This document shows positions 9,880-22,435 of a DNA stretch of 64,000 bases, piece after piece. The DNA is taken from the NCBI GenBank assembly GCA_002914845.1, contig JXTC01000130.1:1-64000 (forward strand). Direction: 5' to 3'. Made by a program: the position numbers and the translations under genes. How positions within the stretch are numbered: the stretch's first letter is position 1; the number at the start of each line of letters is the position of its first letter. The DNA is from Trema orientale. Lineage: Eukaryota > Streptophyta > Magnoliopsida > Rosales > Cannabaceae. The notes below the pieces were generated by a model, which did no database searches, had not been told where the DNA came from, and was given only the letters and a program-made list of their open reading frames with translations.

Positions 9880-12803
9880 AACCTGAAGAGAGTGATGTCA
9901 ACACAGAATTCCTAACAAAGTCTAAAGTGTTTAAGACTTTATTTGATACATTGGAGTTTAGTGAGGAAGCAAGAAATAAAGCTGCTCAGTCTATTTTGGA
10001 GGTGTCAAATGAGTATGGACCTCAATGTTGTATGGTTGGAAAGGCTTTGAGGAAGATGTCAAGGCAACAAGAAGATGCTATAAACTTTTCAAGAAAGGAT
10101 TCTCAAGTTCTAAATTTCAGTCACAACAAACCTTTGTATGTGGAAGCCATGGTAAACGAGCTGAAGTTTAAAAGGGCACTTGTGGATAATGGATCATCAG
10201 TCAATATAATGCCTTGGCAGACTTTCAAGGCAGCTGGGATTCCTGAGAATAGACTTGTAACCCAAGCTACCCCTCTGGTCACTTTTGCCTCAAATGCCTA
10301 TACTACAAAGGGGCATGTTAATGTTGACTTACAAGTGGGACTCATTAGAGCACCAACGAAGTTTTACGTGATTGAAGCTGATGTATCTTATCACTTATTG
10401 CTGGGAAGGCCATGGATTCATCATAATTATGTGGTACCGTCCATACTACACCAGTGTCTTAAAGCTATAAAAGGAAAGAAAGAAATTCTTATTCCTGCCA
10501 CTAAAACTCCATTTTCACAAGAGGAGGTACACTAGGTCGAAGCTGTTTTCTTTGATGAGGTAACTAACAATGTGGATGAAACAAGACCATGTGGGGTTTC
10601 TTTAGCTCCACAGGATGATAAGGAAAGAGATCTTCCTACCAGTTCTCAAAATGAAACAAATCTGATAGAGGAGGAGGAGCCTATTGTCAAAAGAATCAGA
10701 CTCCCGGACGGGAGAATTGCCTATAAGTTATGAAGGGGCGGCGAGGTCAGCAATGACCTCGCGAGAATGATGGGAGAAAAGAGGAAATTTGAAGAGATAA
10801 ATAAAAAGGGGATAGAAAGAATTGAGGCAACCCCATTAGCCCCAGAAAAATTGTAGGATGAATCAAAGAATACTCAAGAGAAACTCAAGAAGGTAAATTT
10901 GGGAAATGAGGGAGAAGAGAAAGTGACATTCGTAGCTGAAGGATTAAAAACAGAATTTGAGGCAGCCTTGATCAACTTACTTAAAGAATATAGGGATGTA
11001 TTTGCCTGGACATATGAAGACATGCCAGGACTTAGCATCAAGTTGATCACTCATAAATTGGCTGTTAACCCCACTCTAAAGCCTGTGAAGCAGATGGCTA
11101 GGAATTTCAGCAATCACATTCAAGTTCAGATTAAGAAGGAATTAGAAAAGTTGATAAGAGCAGGATTTATCAAACTTTGTAAGCATCCTGTGTGGCTGGC
11201 TAATATTGTGCCAGTAAGGAAAAAGAACGGACAAATACGGATTTGCATAGATTTCAGAGATCTCAATAGAGCTTGTCCAAAGGATGATTTTCCTTTACCT
11301 AATTTGGACATGCTCATTGATACTACAGCAAATCATAGGATGTTTTCATTCATGGATGGCTTTAGCAGGTATAATCAGATTAAGATGGATCCAGAAGATG
11401 CTGAGAAGACTGCATTTAGGACTCCATTTGGCAACTTTTACTACACGGTAATGCCATTTGGGTTGAAAAATGCAGGGGCAACTTATCAAAGTGCCATAAC
11501 AGTCATTTTTCATGACATTATCCATGACTGTGTAGAGGATTATGTAGATGATTTAGTAGTAAAATCAAAAAGGAAAGAGCAGCATCTAGGTCATCTTAGA
11601 AAAGTCTTCAACAGGTGCAGGAAGTATGATTTGAAGATGAACCCTTTAAAGTGTGTATTTGGAGTGACAAAAGGAAAGTTTTTAGGATTTGTGGTACATA
11701 AGGATGGGATTAGAATTGATGGAGATAAAACCAAAGCTATATTAGAGCTAAAGCCACCACAAAACCTTAAACAAGTCAGAGAGTTCATAGGAAAAATTTC
11801 CTATCTTAGGAGATTCATTCCTGCCCTGGCCAGTATCATTAAGCCACTACATTAGCTCACCAAGAAAAGTGTGGAATATAAGTGGGAGCTTGAACATCAG
11901 CAAGCGTTTGAAGAAGTTAAGAAGGTCTTGACCAATCCGCAGGTGATGACTGCGCCTTTGCCTAATAAAGAATTGTTAATTTATCTAACTGCCTCAGATG
12001 AAGCTATTGGAATTTTAATAGCTCAAGAACAGAATGATGCTGAAAGGCTAGTCTACTATCTTAACAGACTTCTCAAAGGGCCAGAACAGAACTATGCCAT
12101 GGCGAATAAGCTGTGCACTACCTTGATGTATGCAGTCTAGAAACTTAGGCACTATATGCTTACTCATCGAGTTAGGATAATCACTAACTCAGATCCAATT
12201 AAGCTTATCCTACAAAAGCCTGTTTTAACTGGGAAATACGCCAAGTAGATGCTTATGCTGAGTGAGTTAGATATAATTGTTGAAAGGCCTAAGGTTATTA
12301 AGAGTCAAGCTCTAGTTGACCTTCTGAAATATGCCAAGTGCTCTGAAGAGTTGGAAATAATGGAGATTGAAGAAAATGAAGAGCAGTGGGTGCTCTACTT
12401 TGATGGAGCTCCTATTAGAGACAGGGGAAGTGCGGGAATCGTGATATCAAATGACCAAGGAGAGATTTTCAAAAAAGCGGTGAAGTTAGCTTTTCCTTGC
12501 TCAAATAATGAAGCTGAATATGAAGCACTAGCTGTAGGATTGGATCTAGCAAAAGAAATGAAGATTTCCACGCTCAAAATCTGCGGAGATTCGAATTTAG
12601 TGATTAGACAATTAAATGGAGACTTTGGTGTTAAAGAGCCTAATCTAGTGAAATACAGAGAAGAAATCCTAGACAGATTAAAAGGGTTTGAAAGCTATGA
12701 ATTAGAGTCCGTGCCTCGTCATGAGAATAAATATGTGGATGCTTTGGCTACTCTGGTTCTCAAAATGGGAAACACTGAAGAAAAGATGATTCAAATTCCC
12801 TAG
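9880..12803 (+). pseudogene. pol: pol: protease, reverse transcriptase, two RNase H domains, many stops
   Basis: One continuous frame is broken only by stops: TAG at 10533, TGA at 10731, TAG at 10854, 11853, 12138, 12246 and 12801. Domains in order: aspartic protease (VDNGSSVNIMP about 10180, LLLGRPWIH about 10400), reverse transcriptase (about 11050-11600, catalytic YVDD at about 11540), Ty3-type RNase H (about 11870-12230), and a second RNase H (about 12385-12780) with YFDGAP, NNEAEYEAL, CGDSNLVIRQL and a late D in KYVDALATL. The second RNase H is the extra, archaeal-like domain known from Tat elements. Catalytic residues are retained where readable, yet no functional polyprotein can come from this copy. 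Confidence 0.9.
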
Positions 12804-12853
12804 AAACTAAAGAGAAGCCAATTGAAGCTTTACCTTAAAAAAAAACCAGCTGG

Positions 12854-14401
12854 ATGCAAGTCATCAAGGCAAAGTTAGAAGACCCTACTCCTCAAGACTA
12901 CAAAGAGATTAAATCTTTTATGCTCCTAAATAGTCAGCTATATAAGAATTTAGGAGATGGGATACTAGCTAGGTGTGTTTCAGAGGAATTTGGCAAACAA
13001 CTGCTAGAGGAGGTTCATGCTAAAGTCTGTGGGCTACGTGGACCTATTTTGCCAAGAAGGGTTCAGAGATTAGGCTACTTTTGGCCTGAAATGAGAAAGG
13101 AAGCTGCTAAACTGCAGAAGGAGTGCAAACAATGCCAGTTGGTCGTTGACATTAGAGAAAATTGCTTTGTGGAGAAAGAAGATTGGAGGCAAAATTACAT
13201 CAATTATCTGATGTACCACCAACTTCCTGAAGATAGTTCATTAGCTCTTTTGATCAAACAGAAAGCATCAAGATACTTCATGAAAAATGGCCAATTATAC
13301 AGAAGAAGTTTCTTGGGAAAATTTCTAAGATGTATTGGTCCTAATGAAATTGAAGAAGTAATGAAAGAAGTTCATGAAGGAGATTGTGGAAGCCATATGG
13401 GGGGAAGAAGACTCTATGAGCAACTCATTTCTATGGGATACTTTTGGCCAACCATGGAATTTGCAAGAAGGTATAAAGCATGTCAAAAGCTGGGCAATTT
13501 AATACATGCTCCATCTGTGGAAATGGGAAGTGTCACTTCTCCTTGGCCATTCCACACATGGTCTCTTGATCTAATTGGAGTAATCACCCCTCCTTCTAGA
13601 GGAAAGAAGTGGATTTTAGCTGCCACTGAAAATTTTACTAAATGGTCAGAAGCCATTTCATTAAAGAAAGTCACTTCAGAAGCTGTGAGGAATTTTGTTT
13701 TGGAAAATATTATATGTAGGTTTGGCATTCCGAAGAGAATCCTTACGGATAATGGAACACCATTCATAGGTCAATCTTTTGAATTGTTGTTGGAAGAATA
13801 CCATGTATACCATGGGAAATCAACAAGGTATTATCCTAAAGGGAATGGAGCAATCGAAGCTTTCAACAAAATATTGAAAGCTATTTTGGGAAAAATGATT
13901 GAAGAAGCATCCATCTCTTGGGATGATTGTCTGCCTTTGGCATTGTGGGCATATAGAACCGCCAAAAGCACAACAACAAAACAAACCCCATTCTCCCTAG
14001 TTTATGGGGCAGAAGCAGTGTTGCCTGTGGAGATTAGTGTTCCTCCTGCAAGAATGACTTTGTCAATGAATAGAGAAGAAAGTTCCAGGGAATTCGATTT
14101 AGAAGCCTTAGAAGAGAAAAGAAATCAAGTTCAGGAAAAAGTCCTAGTTTATCAAAGGAGGATTGCACAAGCTTACAACAAGATGGTCAAACCTAGGATT
14201 TTTCAAAAAGGAGACTTGGTTCTTAAGGCTGCTGATCATGCCATGAAAGGCTTATATGCTCCTAAATTTGCTCCAAAGTGGGAAGGGCCTTATGAAATGG
14301 TAAAAGTTAAGCCAACTGGATATTGTGTTCTCAAAGACTTGGAGACAGGTAAGACTCTACCTCCTACTAATTTAAAATTTGTAAAGAAGTACTACTTGTA
14401 A
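12854..14401 (+). pseudogene. Integrase region of pol, long open frame (515 aa)
   Basis: This frame differs from the upstream pol frame, with a shift between about 12795 and 12845. It carries two tandem HHCC-like N-terminal modules. The first has EVHAKVCG and CKQCQ (about 13010-13140); the second has EVHEGDCGSHMGG and an altered YKACQ where a CX2C pair is expected. The DDE core follows, with D in WSLDLIG, D in LTDNGTPF and E in NGAIEAFNK, then a C-terminal region with a GDLVLK and KWEGPYEMVK segment typical of gypsy integrases. The TAA at 14399-14401 is the natural end. The catalytic triad is intact, but one zinc-site cysteine appears replaced by tyrosine. Integrase would normally join the cDNA to the host chromosome. 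Confidence 0.88.
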
Positions 14402-14859
14402 TGGATAAAAGTCCAATAATATGATAAATGACTGGGGACTTTTTTAGAAGAAGTTTGTTCTAACTATCTTGTCTTGCCTATTATAAAAAATATATATAAA
14501 TATATATAATTTCAAGAGGGCTCCCAACCTAATGGTTCAAAAAGTTCATATTACAGGATCATAAGTATCTATTTTATTAAAGAAATTTATTACGATACTT
14601 GAACCTATAGGAGTGAGTATCCTTAAAGGCGGGTAACTAGCAAATTTCCTTATAAAAAGGTCCTTGGTAAAATTAAAAGCTTTATAAATTTGGGAAGCAT
14701 ATGATTATGCGGTTTGGAAGCCTAAGTATACCAGCATGCAGTCCCTAAAGCCTAAACATGTTTAAATAATTATCAAACATGTGATTATGTGGCTGAAAAG
14801 GGGCTAAAACATGCTAGTGTATGATTATGCGGTCAAAAAACCTAATTATGCTCACAAAC
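14402..14859 (+). other. Start of the 3' non-coding region of the Tat element
   Basis: No coding frame is present. From about 14700 to 14840 a loose repeat built on 'catgtgattatgcggt' occurs three times, leading into the 26-bp array. It contains short (TATA)n tracts near 14490. Confidence 0.6.
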
Positions 14860-15126
14860 AACTCAAAGTATTGGAAGCCCCAAGTAATTCAAAGTCTTGG
14901 AAGCCCCAAGCAACTCAAAGTCTTGGAAGCCTCAAGCAACTCAAAGTCTTGGAAGCCCCAAGCAACTTAAAGTCTTGGAAGCCCCAAGCAATTCAAAGTC
15001 TTGGAAGCCCCAAGCAACTCAAAGTCTTGGAAGCCCCAAGCAACTCAAAGTCTTGGAAGCCTCAAGCAATTCAAAGTCTTGGAAGCCCCAAGCACTCAAA
15101 TAACTTAAGTCTTGGAAATCCCGAGC
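14860..15126 (+). repeat. 26-bp tandem array inside the Tat element
   Basis: About nine near-perfect copies of a 26-bp unit (aactcaaagtcttggaagcc plus ccaagc) run from 14860 to 15093, followed by a degenerate copy to 15126. Copies differ mainly by C/T changes (aact/aatt, cccc/ctcc). Because 26 is not divisible by 3, the array is open in more than one frame and gives peptides with a 26-residue period (such as KVLEAPSNSKSWKPQA). The resulting frames (14811-15230, 14897-15103) are artefacts of the repeat. Tandem arrays in this position are known in Tat and Ogre elements. Confidence 0.9.
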
Positions 15127-18100
15127 AAAATATCTTGTCTTCTATTTTGCAGCAAAAACTGGGGACTGTTATGGTTATGGATACCAGAATTACTAATTTT
15201 CTATGGACTGGTGCTAACAAAATTGGTTGATATGCTCAACAGGGAGGTAATTATGTCACAAATTTTGTTATTTAGTCGGCATAATGCTTATAATGCTTGA
15301 GATGTCCATAATTGAAAAATCAAATTAGAAAAAAAATCTGATGTGAAATTCTGTATTATGTGACCAGTTGGTACCAAAGCAGTTTTATAAACAAATCTTT
15401 GAAAAGGACATTAGCCAATTCTAGAGCAAGAACAGGGGACTTAAGTGTTGTATAAGCCCTTAATATCCTGGTTAACGATGCTATATCTTTAGAAATATTT
15501 TGATATTAAACTAGAGCTTATGAAGCCATTTTTCTTTTAACAACAGGATTTTATTCATTATAAAAATTTAGTTTCAGAAATCAGTATTGATTAATAACAT
15601 CTTGTAAAAACTAAATTTTCATAAGTCATATTTTGTAACTTACAAGTGCAGGTGAAATATTCAAGTATATTATTTCACCTAAGTGGCGTTCTACTTAGAT
15701 ACTGAAAAATACATTAGGCATCCTTTTCACCAGAAATTGATATTTTTACCTAAATTCCATTGTTGAGATATTTTAAAGTATATTGATTTAAAGGTGTATT
15801 TTATATACCCATAAAGGTCTGTTTATCTTCTTTCAATTACTTGTGATTATACAGAAAGAAGTTGATTAATGAACATTCATTTTGTTAAATGCTTAAGGAC
15901 TTAGGATTATACTTTTAAGGAAGATACAGAAATTGCAAGTCCTGGGATAAAAAAAAAAACCTTGGATTACACAGTTGTGGTTGTACATAAAGTGATCCAA
16001 GAGTAGGAAGGAGCATGAGGATTTTTATTGAGATAATAAGTACTATAACATTGAAAAGTAAATCATTACAACAAGGTTAAAAGATAGTTCTGTTCATGAA
16101 ACGTGAGTTTCTTCCACAAAGTGTTGGAAAATTGGTATATAACCAAAACCAGTCATGAATGTAGGGATTCTTTTATACGGTCTCTTTAGAAAGGTCAATA
16201 GAGGCCTTCTTGATGCCTTGTTGAGGATTAAAACAAGGCATCGCAGTCTTTTGGTGTGGGAATGAGATGGACTGGAAAGGAGATCAGATAACCTTCCTGC
16301 AAAATGGTCTTCTAGTTGCATCCACACCAGCCCTGTTGACACACCATGCAGACTTCGACATACGAAGAATCGGTGGTGTAGGAGGCTTTTGCAAGCAGGC
16401 TGGGGCAACGTTCAAAGAGACCAACTACTCGATCTCCTCAAGCACAGCTTGTAGGAGACGAGGTTACTGTTTTTGCCGCCCTCGAAGGAAGGATGAGGCA
16501 GCAAAAATACTCCCCTCTAATGTCTTCTGGAATGGGAGTGGGGTAAGTTTTCTAAGGAGTTACCTAGAGATGAATAAAGATTGAAGATTCATAAATATCT
16601 AGGACCTTAAGAAATTTGATTATTTCTGGTTTGAAGACAGAAAAATGAGAATTTAGTAGAGACATCTCTAAGGATCAAGGAGAGCTTTTGTCTAGGCAAC
16701 AATAAGAGGCAGAGATAGAGGTTGATATAAGGTCATACTTGGAGAAGGCTTTTTATAGACCATTTCTACTAACAATTTATTGAACTATTGTGGTTTAGCT
16801 TTTCAAGAAAAAACTCTGTCCTAGAAATCTCAAGTTAAAAGGCTATAACAAGCAAGGTTTTGCTTGAGCCGTGTGCTAACAGCTTGGACAAGATTGTGCA
16901 ATGAACAGCATGGATTTGTCCTGCCCAAGAAAGTCACCGTTACATGCAAAGATAAAGCTTACAGGTATGGCCATTTGTATGCATTTAAATTACAGCTGGT
17001 GTAACCTGGATGACTCGATACAGAGTATGCTTTTTGATCTAATTTGGTATTGTTTAACTATGACATATTTCTATGACTCGGCTAATTTTCTACACATAAT
17101 TATTTTACATAAAATAAAGACCAATACCTTACAAATGTGAGTATTTCATGAGAAAGTTGTTGCTAATTCATGATATCAGATTTCTTTAAGATGCAATATT
17201 TTGACATATCTCATTATAAAATCCATATGAAAATCTGAGGATGTTTAGAGATTGATTAAATGATACTCTCTTGACAATTATATAACTCATGCACGAGCAA
17301 ATTGCATTACTAGTTTATAATCTAGGATTTTTAAATATTTGTGATTTAAGGGACTTACCCTATAGCATCTTGTATAAGGGAGATTGCCTAGTCTTTTGAA
17401 TGAAAGGTAGGCAGTTGCCATTTTATTACGTTGTTTCCCTATCATGATTGACATATTTAAGGCTACGATATTGTAGTTTATCTGCTTAAGACGTTTTTAT
17501 GATAGATTCTAGCAGTGACTGTTAAATACTTAGAACCTAATTATCCTAATTCAAAGGTCACCATATTGTCAGATCTTAAGTAGAAAGCTAGAATTCTTTA
17601 TTTACGCCATTAAGGTTTCTTGATCATGATCATGATATTTATCTTGTTCTACAGATAGTTTGTGTAATTTAATACTTGAAATAGTGACTAATCTGATCAT
17701 GTTCAACAACTATTAGATTGATTAAAGGGACTAGATCAGAGTTCCCCAGTGAGTTTCTTAGCTAAGAACCTAGAAGTGTTCTTTTCAATGACTTAGGGTC
17801 CATAGGCAGATTTCTTATTTTAGATTACCTGCCTTTTAAAGTTTAGCCAATCTTTAAGTAAGAAAGCTAAATTACTAAGATTCTGAGTCTCCAATCAGTG
17901 AAATTGAAAGGTTATGATCTAAGAATTTCGGATCAAGTTTATGAAATAGAATACAGTTAAGGATAATCTCAAATAGCAATCAGCAATACAAGATTAAAAC
18001 TTCATTCCTTGAAGAAATAGTACATTGCAAGGGTTATTACAATCAACTTACTCTTTGGATTGAAGGGAGTTCCCAAACACACAGCTTGAGATCATCTTGA

Positions 18101-20190
18101 AGGCTGGTGTTTTGAGTGCAAAGGACCTTTTCCACATGAGTCATTTGGCTCTTTGGATTTAATCTGGTGGATTAAAACAAGGCATCGAAGTTATATCCCA
18201 AGTGCCAGGTACAACCGATGCAGTAATAGGTCCTCAGGAGTAGGTAAGGTGGTTTGGATGAAAAGTCCTTGCCAAGAAACCTAGGAAGTAGCTATGGGGT
18301 TGCTATTCTTCTTAGCTCCATTGGCACCCCATGGCAGGCCTTATTGAAGCCCAAGAAGGGTTTAAACAACAATAAGGCCGAGAGAGAAGGATGAGGGTGA
18401 TAAGGATAGAGTAGTGTTTGGCCAGGCTAGCTTAATCCCTCCCTCAAGATTGGGCTGTAAAAGCCACAATCACTACTTCTGATGCCTCCAAAAATGAGGT
18501 AGAGGCATGCAAAACATTCCCTCTAGTTTCTTCTATAATAGAAGGGGAATGAATGTTCTAAGTTGTTACCTAGAGATCAGAACATCTCTTGGCACAACAT
18601 GAGCTGGTTAGAAACTCATGTGAGAGAACTTGAGGAGTTAAATGTATGATTGAGAAGCTTAAAGTACTTGAACATTTCGGGTCTATAAGCTAAAAGGTGA
18701 TACTTAAGGAAATGCATTGTTTTCTTAAGGAATTTTGCAGGGAGTTTTTGATGAAAAAATAAGAGGTGTCAAGGGAGTAAAAAGGACCAGATATGGGCTA
18801 GAAATGGTTCTAATGAGAAGCTTTTATAGGCTGCAAATATCTTTAAGTTCAAACGGGTTTAAATACATCAATAACTCATCTGCTGAATTATTAATGTCAA
18901 ACCCTGGAAAAGGTAGTTGATTTATTTGAAAAAGAAAGAAAGATGCAGCATGAAGAGCTGTAGTCGTGATGCTCTACTCGAAAAACTTTAAAGCTGGTCT
19001 AGAAATTGGACTTCTTGCTAGAAAAATAAGATGCAACAGCGGCTGCATATAAGGCAGACTCTGCTCTGTCCTGACCGAAGCAATGTGGCACTATTACCAT
19101 GCATAAGAAAGTGATAATAAGACGAACACTTGTGTCATCCGTATTCTTTTGTGATCCCCTAGGAGTTGACTCACTTAAGTACATGTAATACGCTAGCAGA
19201 TGATTTATTTTATGTCTGCTAATGTCAAGGTAGCATATTGCATTTTTATTTGATTAAACATCTATATCCTATTTACTACATTTTAAGGATTTGAATCTAT
19301 TAGATATGTTTCATCATATTATTATCTTAGTATTTTCATGTTAAGCACAATAAGACAAAATTCACTATCATATTGAAAATTTGGTTGCTTTATGCTAATG
19401 TACTTTCTAAAACTAGCTTAAGCTAATTTTCTAGTCTATTCTTATGAGAAAATATAGCTGATCCTTATCGCAATTATCATATGCGTCAGATAAAATTTCG
19501 AATATGTGACAATATTGGTCTTGCCTTCTTAAGTGACGGGCATCTAATCTTATGATCATGAGCATGATGAGCATGTTTAAATTATTCTGATATATTTACG
19601 ACATGTTGTTATTCTAGATAGCGTGTCGTTTTTCTAAACATGTGAACATGTCGTTTATTATCAAAATTTTCATTTGGCATTACTTGCTGAATCTTTTGTT
19701 TGCTTAGGATATATGAAATTAGTTATAATCAATTTCAATCAAATCCCTTACTAGATTATGTGTTTATTACTTTAGTCCTGATTAATTTGTCTTTGGACTA
19801 AGTTTAGTCTTTTGGCCTGATCAACTCTAAAGCTGCTATCAAGGATGCCTAGCCTAGAATTTAAATCCTGTTTATCAGAGAATTAGCCAGTTTTAAAATG
19901 CATCTATTAGTGATATTCTAGGATGCTCAGATCATTATTAAGGTCAGATTATCTTGGAAGAATATAAGTTTTAATAATACCTAAGCCCCATCTTAATGTA
20001 TTACTGCCTCGGATTTTATTTAGGCAGTAATCTTGTACCAGATTTCCTTAAAAACAAGTCAATCATCTTTCAAGGGCTTTCAACCCGATCTGTTAATGGA
20101 ATCCCTTTAACATTAAGGATCACGGAAAAATTGCACCAATCATATGAGCAAAACAGAAAGTATAAAAGTTCATAAAGTGCAATTTTTATC
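15127..20190 (+). other. Long non-coding 3' region of the Tat element with a diverged internal duplication
   Basis: No protein is recognisable. Segments near 16000-16640 and 18000-18600 look like diverged copies of each other: both contain GGATTAAAACAAGGCATCG (about 16223 and 18170), a 'ccctcta(a/g)t(g/t)tcttct' tract and 'gttacctagagat' (about 16558 and 18566). The offset is close to 1.95-2.0 kb. Short ORFs here, including the overlapping opposite-strand pair at 16094-16584, show no family features. The stretch belongs to the element because it lies between its pol and 3' LTR. Confidence 0.6.
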
Positions 20191-20265
20191 GATAATCTAT
20201 AGAGGATTACATCAAGATAATCTATAGAGGATTTTATCAAGATAATCTATAGAGGATTACATCGA
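20191..20265 (+). repeat. Three copies of a 25-bp unit
   Basis: The unit GATAATCTATAGAGGATTAC plus ATCAA repeats three times at 20191, 20216 and 20241, with one or a few substitutions per copy. It lies in the non-coding part of the Tat element. Confidence 0.85.
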
Positions 20266-20848
20266 GATGATTTATTGACCAGAAAACAGATGGAGGAGCA
20301 AAAAGATAAGAAAAAAAAAGGAAAATGAAAAAAGAATAGACATAAAAGTTGCCGATCAGAACCAAGTCTAAAGGAAGACCGGCCGGCAACTCTCCTATCC
20401 CTAAGAAGGGGGGAGGGGAAGTAGCGATAACGAACGTGCCCTTATAACACGTTCGTGGGGAGAAGTCCCCAAGTTGAAAAAAGGAGCTCCCCACACTAGA
20501 GCTCCCGATACCTGGATTCCAAGGAATCCATAGCATTTATGGGGAAAGGATGTTAGAAGCTCATGTGTGAGAATAACCCCACATAATAGACCTTTTAGCA
20601 GCCAATGGTAGGCTCTTGCCGAGGAGATGAAAGTGCTTTGCTTGAAAGAGAAACCATCTGCGACTTTAAGTGATATCCAAGGATTGTAGAAAACCATCTT
20701 TGGCAATAGGGAAGATTCAGAATCAAAAGGCACAAAAGCCATAAGCAATTGGTCTCGGATTCTTGGAAGAGGGCTAGTTTTACGAGTGTTGCATGAAGGG
20801 ATTTGAGGTATGAAGGCTCTGCCTCTTATCCGGATACATATAGCCTTA

Positions 20849-20966
20849 NNNNNNNNNNNNNNNNNNNNNNNNNNNNNNNNNNNNNNNNNNNNNNNNNNNN
20901 NNNNNNNNNNNNNNNNNNNNNNNNNNNNNNNNNNNNNNNNNNNNNNNNNNNNNNNNNNNNNNNNNN
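20849..20966. other. Assembly gap (118 N)
   Basis: The run of N lies within the 3' region of the Tat element. Frames crossing it are not interpretable. Confidence 0.99.
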
Positions 20967-22435
20967 AATGCATGGTCAAAAGAGGAATAGGGTAAACAGT
21001 CAATTCTGTTTTGTTTCCCTACCTGAGTCTCTGCATGGCTATTCTGGCCTGAAAGTGCAGCAGGGCAGCAGCTATTCTCGAGAGGAACTATTGCTTCACG
21101 AGCAACTTTAGCTTACTTTAGTATTTTCTAGTCAAAAGGGGAATAAATTTCCCTTTTGACATCAGAAAAGAAGACAAATGTGTGCTAGGAATAGTAGTAT
21201 ACTAGGTTATTTCATGGCAAAGTGTAATGTAAGATTCGGGTTGATTAACTAAAACTGACATAAGTTTTGGGCTAGTTAATTTGGAAGTTATAATCTGATC
21301 ATGGCCCATTTAGTTGTTGCTTGAACTAAAAAGTGACCACACACTAGCACTAAACTGTGGATACCTAACTTTGACTGCTATATGTGATAAGTGCCATTTT
21401 GTGCTGCAATTTTTCAGAATGCATTTACTAATCACTGTTTTATATGCTTGCTAGCTATGATAGAACTATTCATGAGTATAACGATGCAAATGCTAGCCTA
21501 TAACATTACATGCATATAGAAAATATGCTCTGTCATATTGTTGATACTTTATAAAAGCTGAAATAAAATGTATGAGCTGTATGAATTTAATAGCATGCAC
21601 TTACACAGATATACTAAATTGAAACAACACATATACAGCATGCATATCACACGTGTTTTACAAAGCATGTGTATCCTTCAGCTATTTTCGTAATTATTGA
21701 AAACAAATGCATGATCTTTTAACCTGACTTTATGATGGTGATTAGAGAATAATGTGCTGAAAGTATTAACATAATGTTGCATTGGGCATGATTCAAATCA
21801 TATGATACATGATTAGAAAATGCAATGGTTAGCTATCAAATTCTGTAAGTTTAAATTATAATTATCTTATTATAGGGACTTTTCTTACCCCAATTAGAAT
21901 CCTTAAAAATGAATGGACATGCTTTAGAGGTAATAATGCCCTGTGACAACATATATGAAATGGATTTTTGACAAACTTGAGCTAAATACATAGGATGCAG
22001 GAAACTGTAGACCTTATGTGTAGGGCTAAATTTATCTCGTTACACCGTTAATGCACATGTAGACTATGTTGTATGGTTTAATTGTTATGAAGATGTAATT
22101 TTACACAGTTATGGCTCAGATTTCTTAAGTGAAAGGATGTGAAATTTCACATTTTTGACAGAAGAGGTATCCTTTGAAAACTAATAGAGTTATAGCTAAA
22201 GGAAGGGAAGTTGTCTTGCTTTACTTAGTGGAAGTTTCAAGTTACAAACTCTGAACTATAGCTGTTCCATTGACTAAACTTCTTTCAAGTGCACTTATAC
22301 AGAGTATGTTACATGTGCACTTCGCAAGAACACTCGCAAACACACCAAACACTTAGAAACAACATAAGCAAACACGACTAGCACTAACACAAGCTATCAA
22401 CAGTAAGAGACCAAGCTGTTGCTGATGGTTTCACC
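20967..22435 (+). other. Remaining non-coding 3' region of the Tat element
   Basis: This is AT-rich sequence with several ATGCAT-rich tracts and no open frame that resembles a protein. It leads up to the antisense ORF. Confidence 0.5.

Noticed and set aside
14860..15126. Direct repeats resembling a CRISPR array
   Set aside because: The units abut with no unique spacers, and the locus is inside a plant retrotransposon.
14811..15230. 139-aa frame with repeated KVLEAPSNSKSWKPQA peptides
   Set aside because: It is generated by the 26-bp tandem array, which is open in other frames too; there is no start context and no homology.
16094..16584. Two overlapping opposite-strand frames of about 105 aa
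   Set aside because: No family features, mutually exclusive on opposite strands, and located in the element's non-coding 3' region.
20401..21111. Frames of 100-200 aa crossing the first N gap
   Set aside because: The open length is created by N translated as X; the flanks have no recognisable domain.
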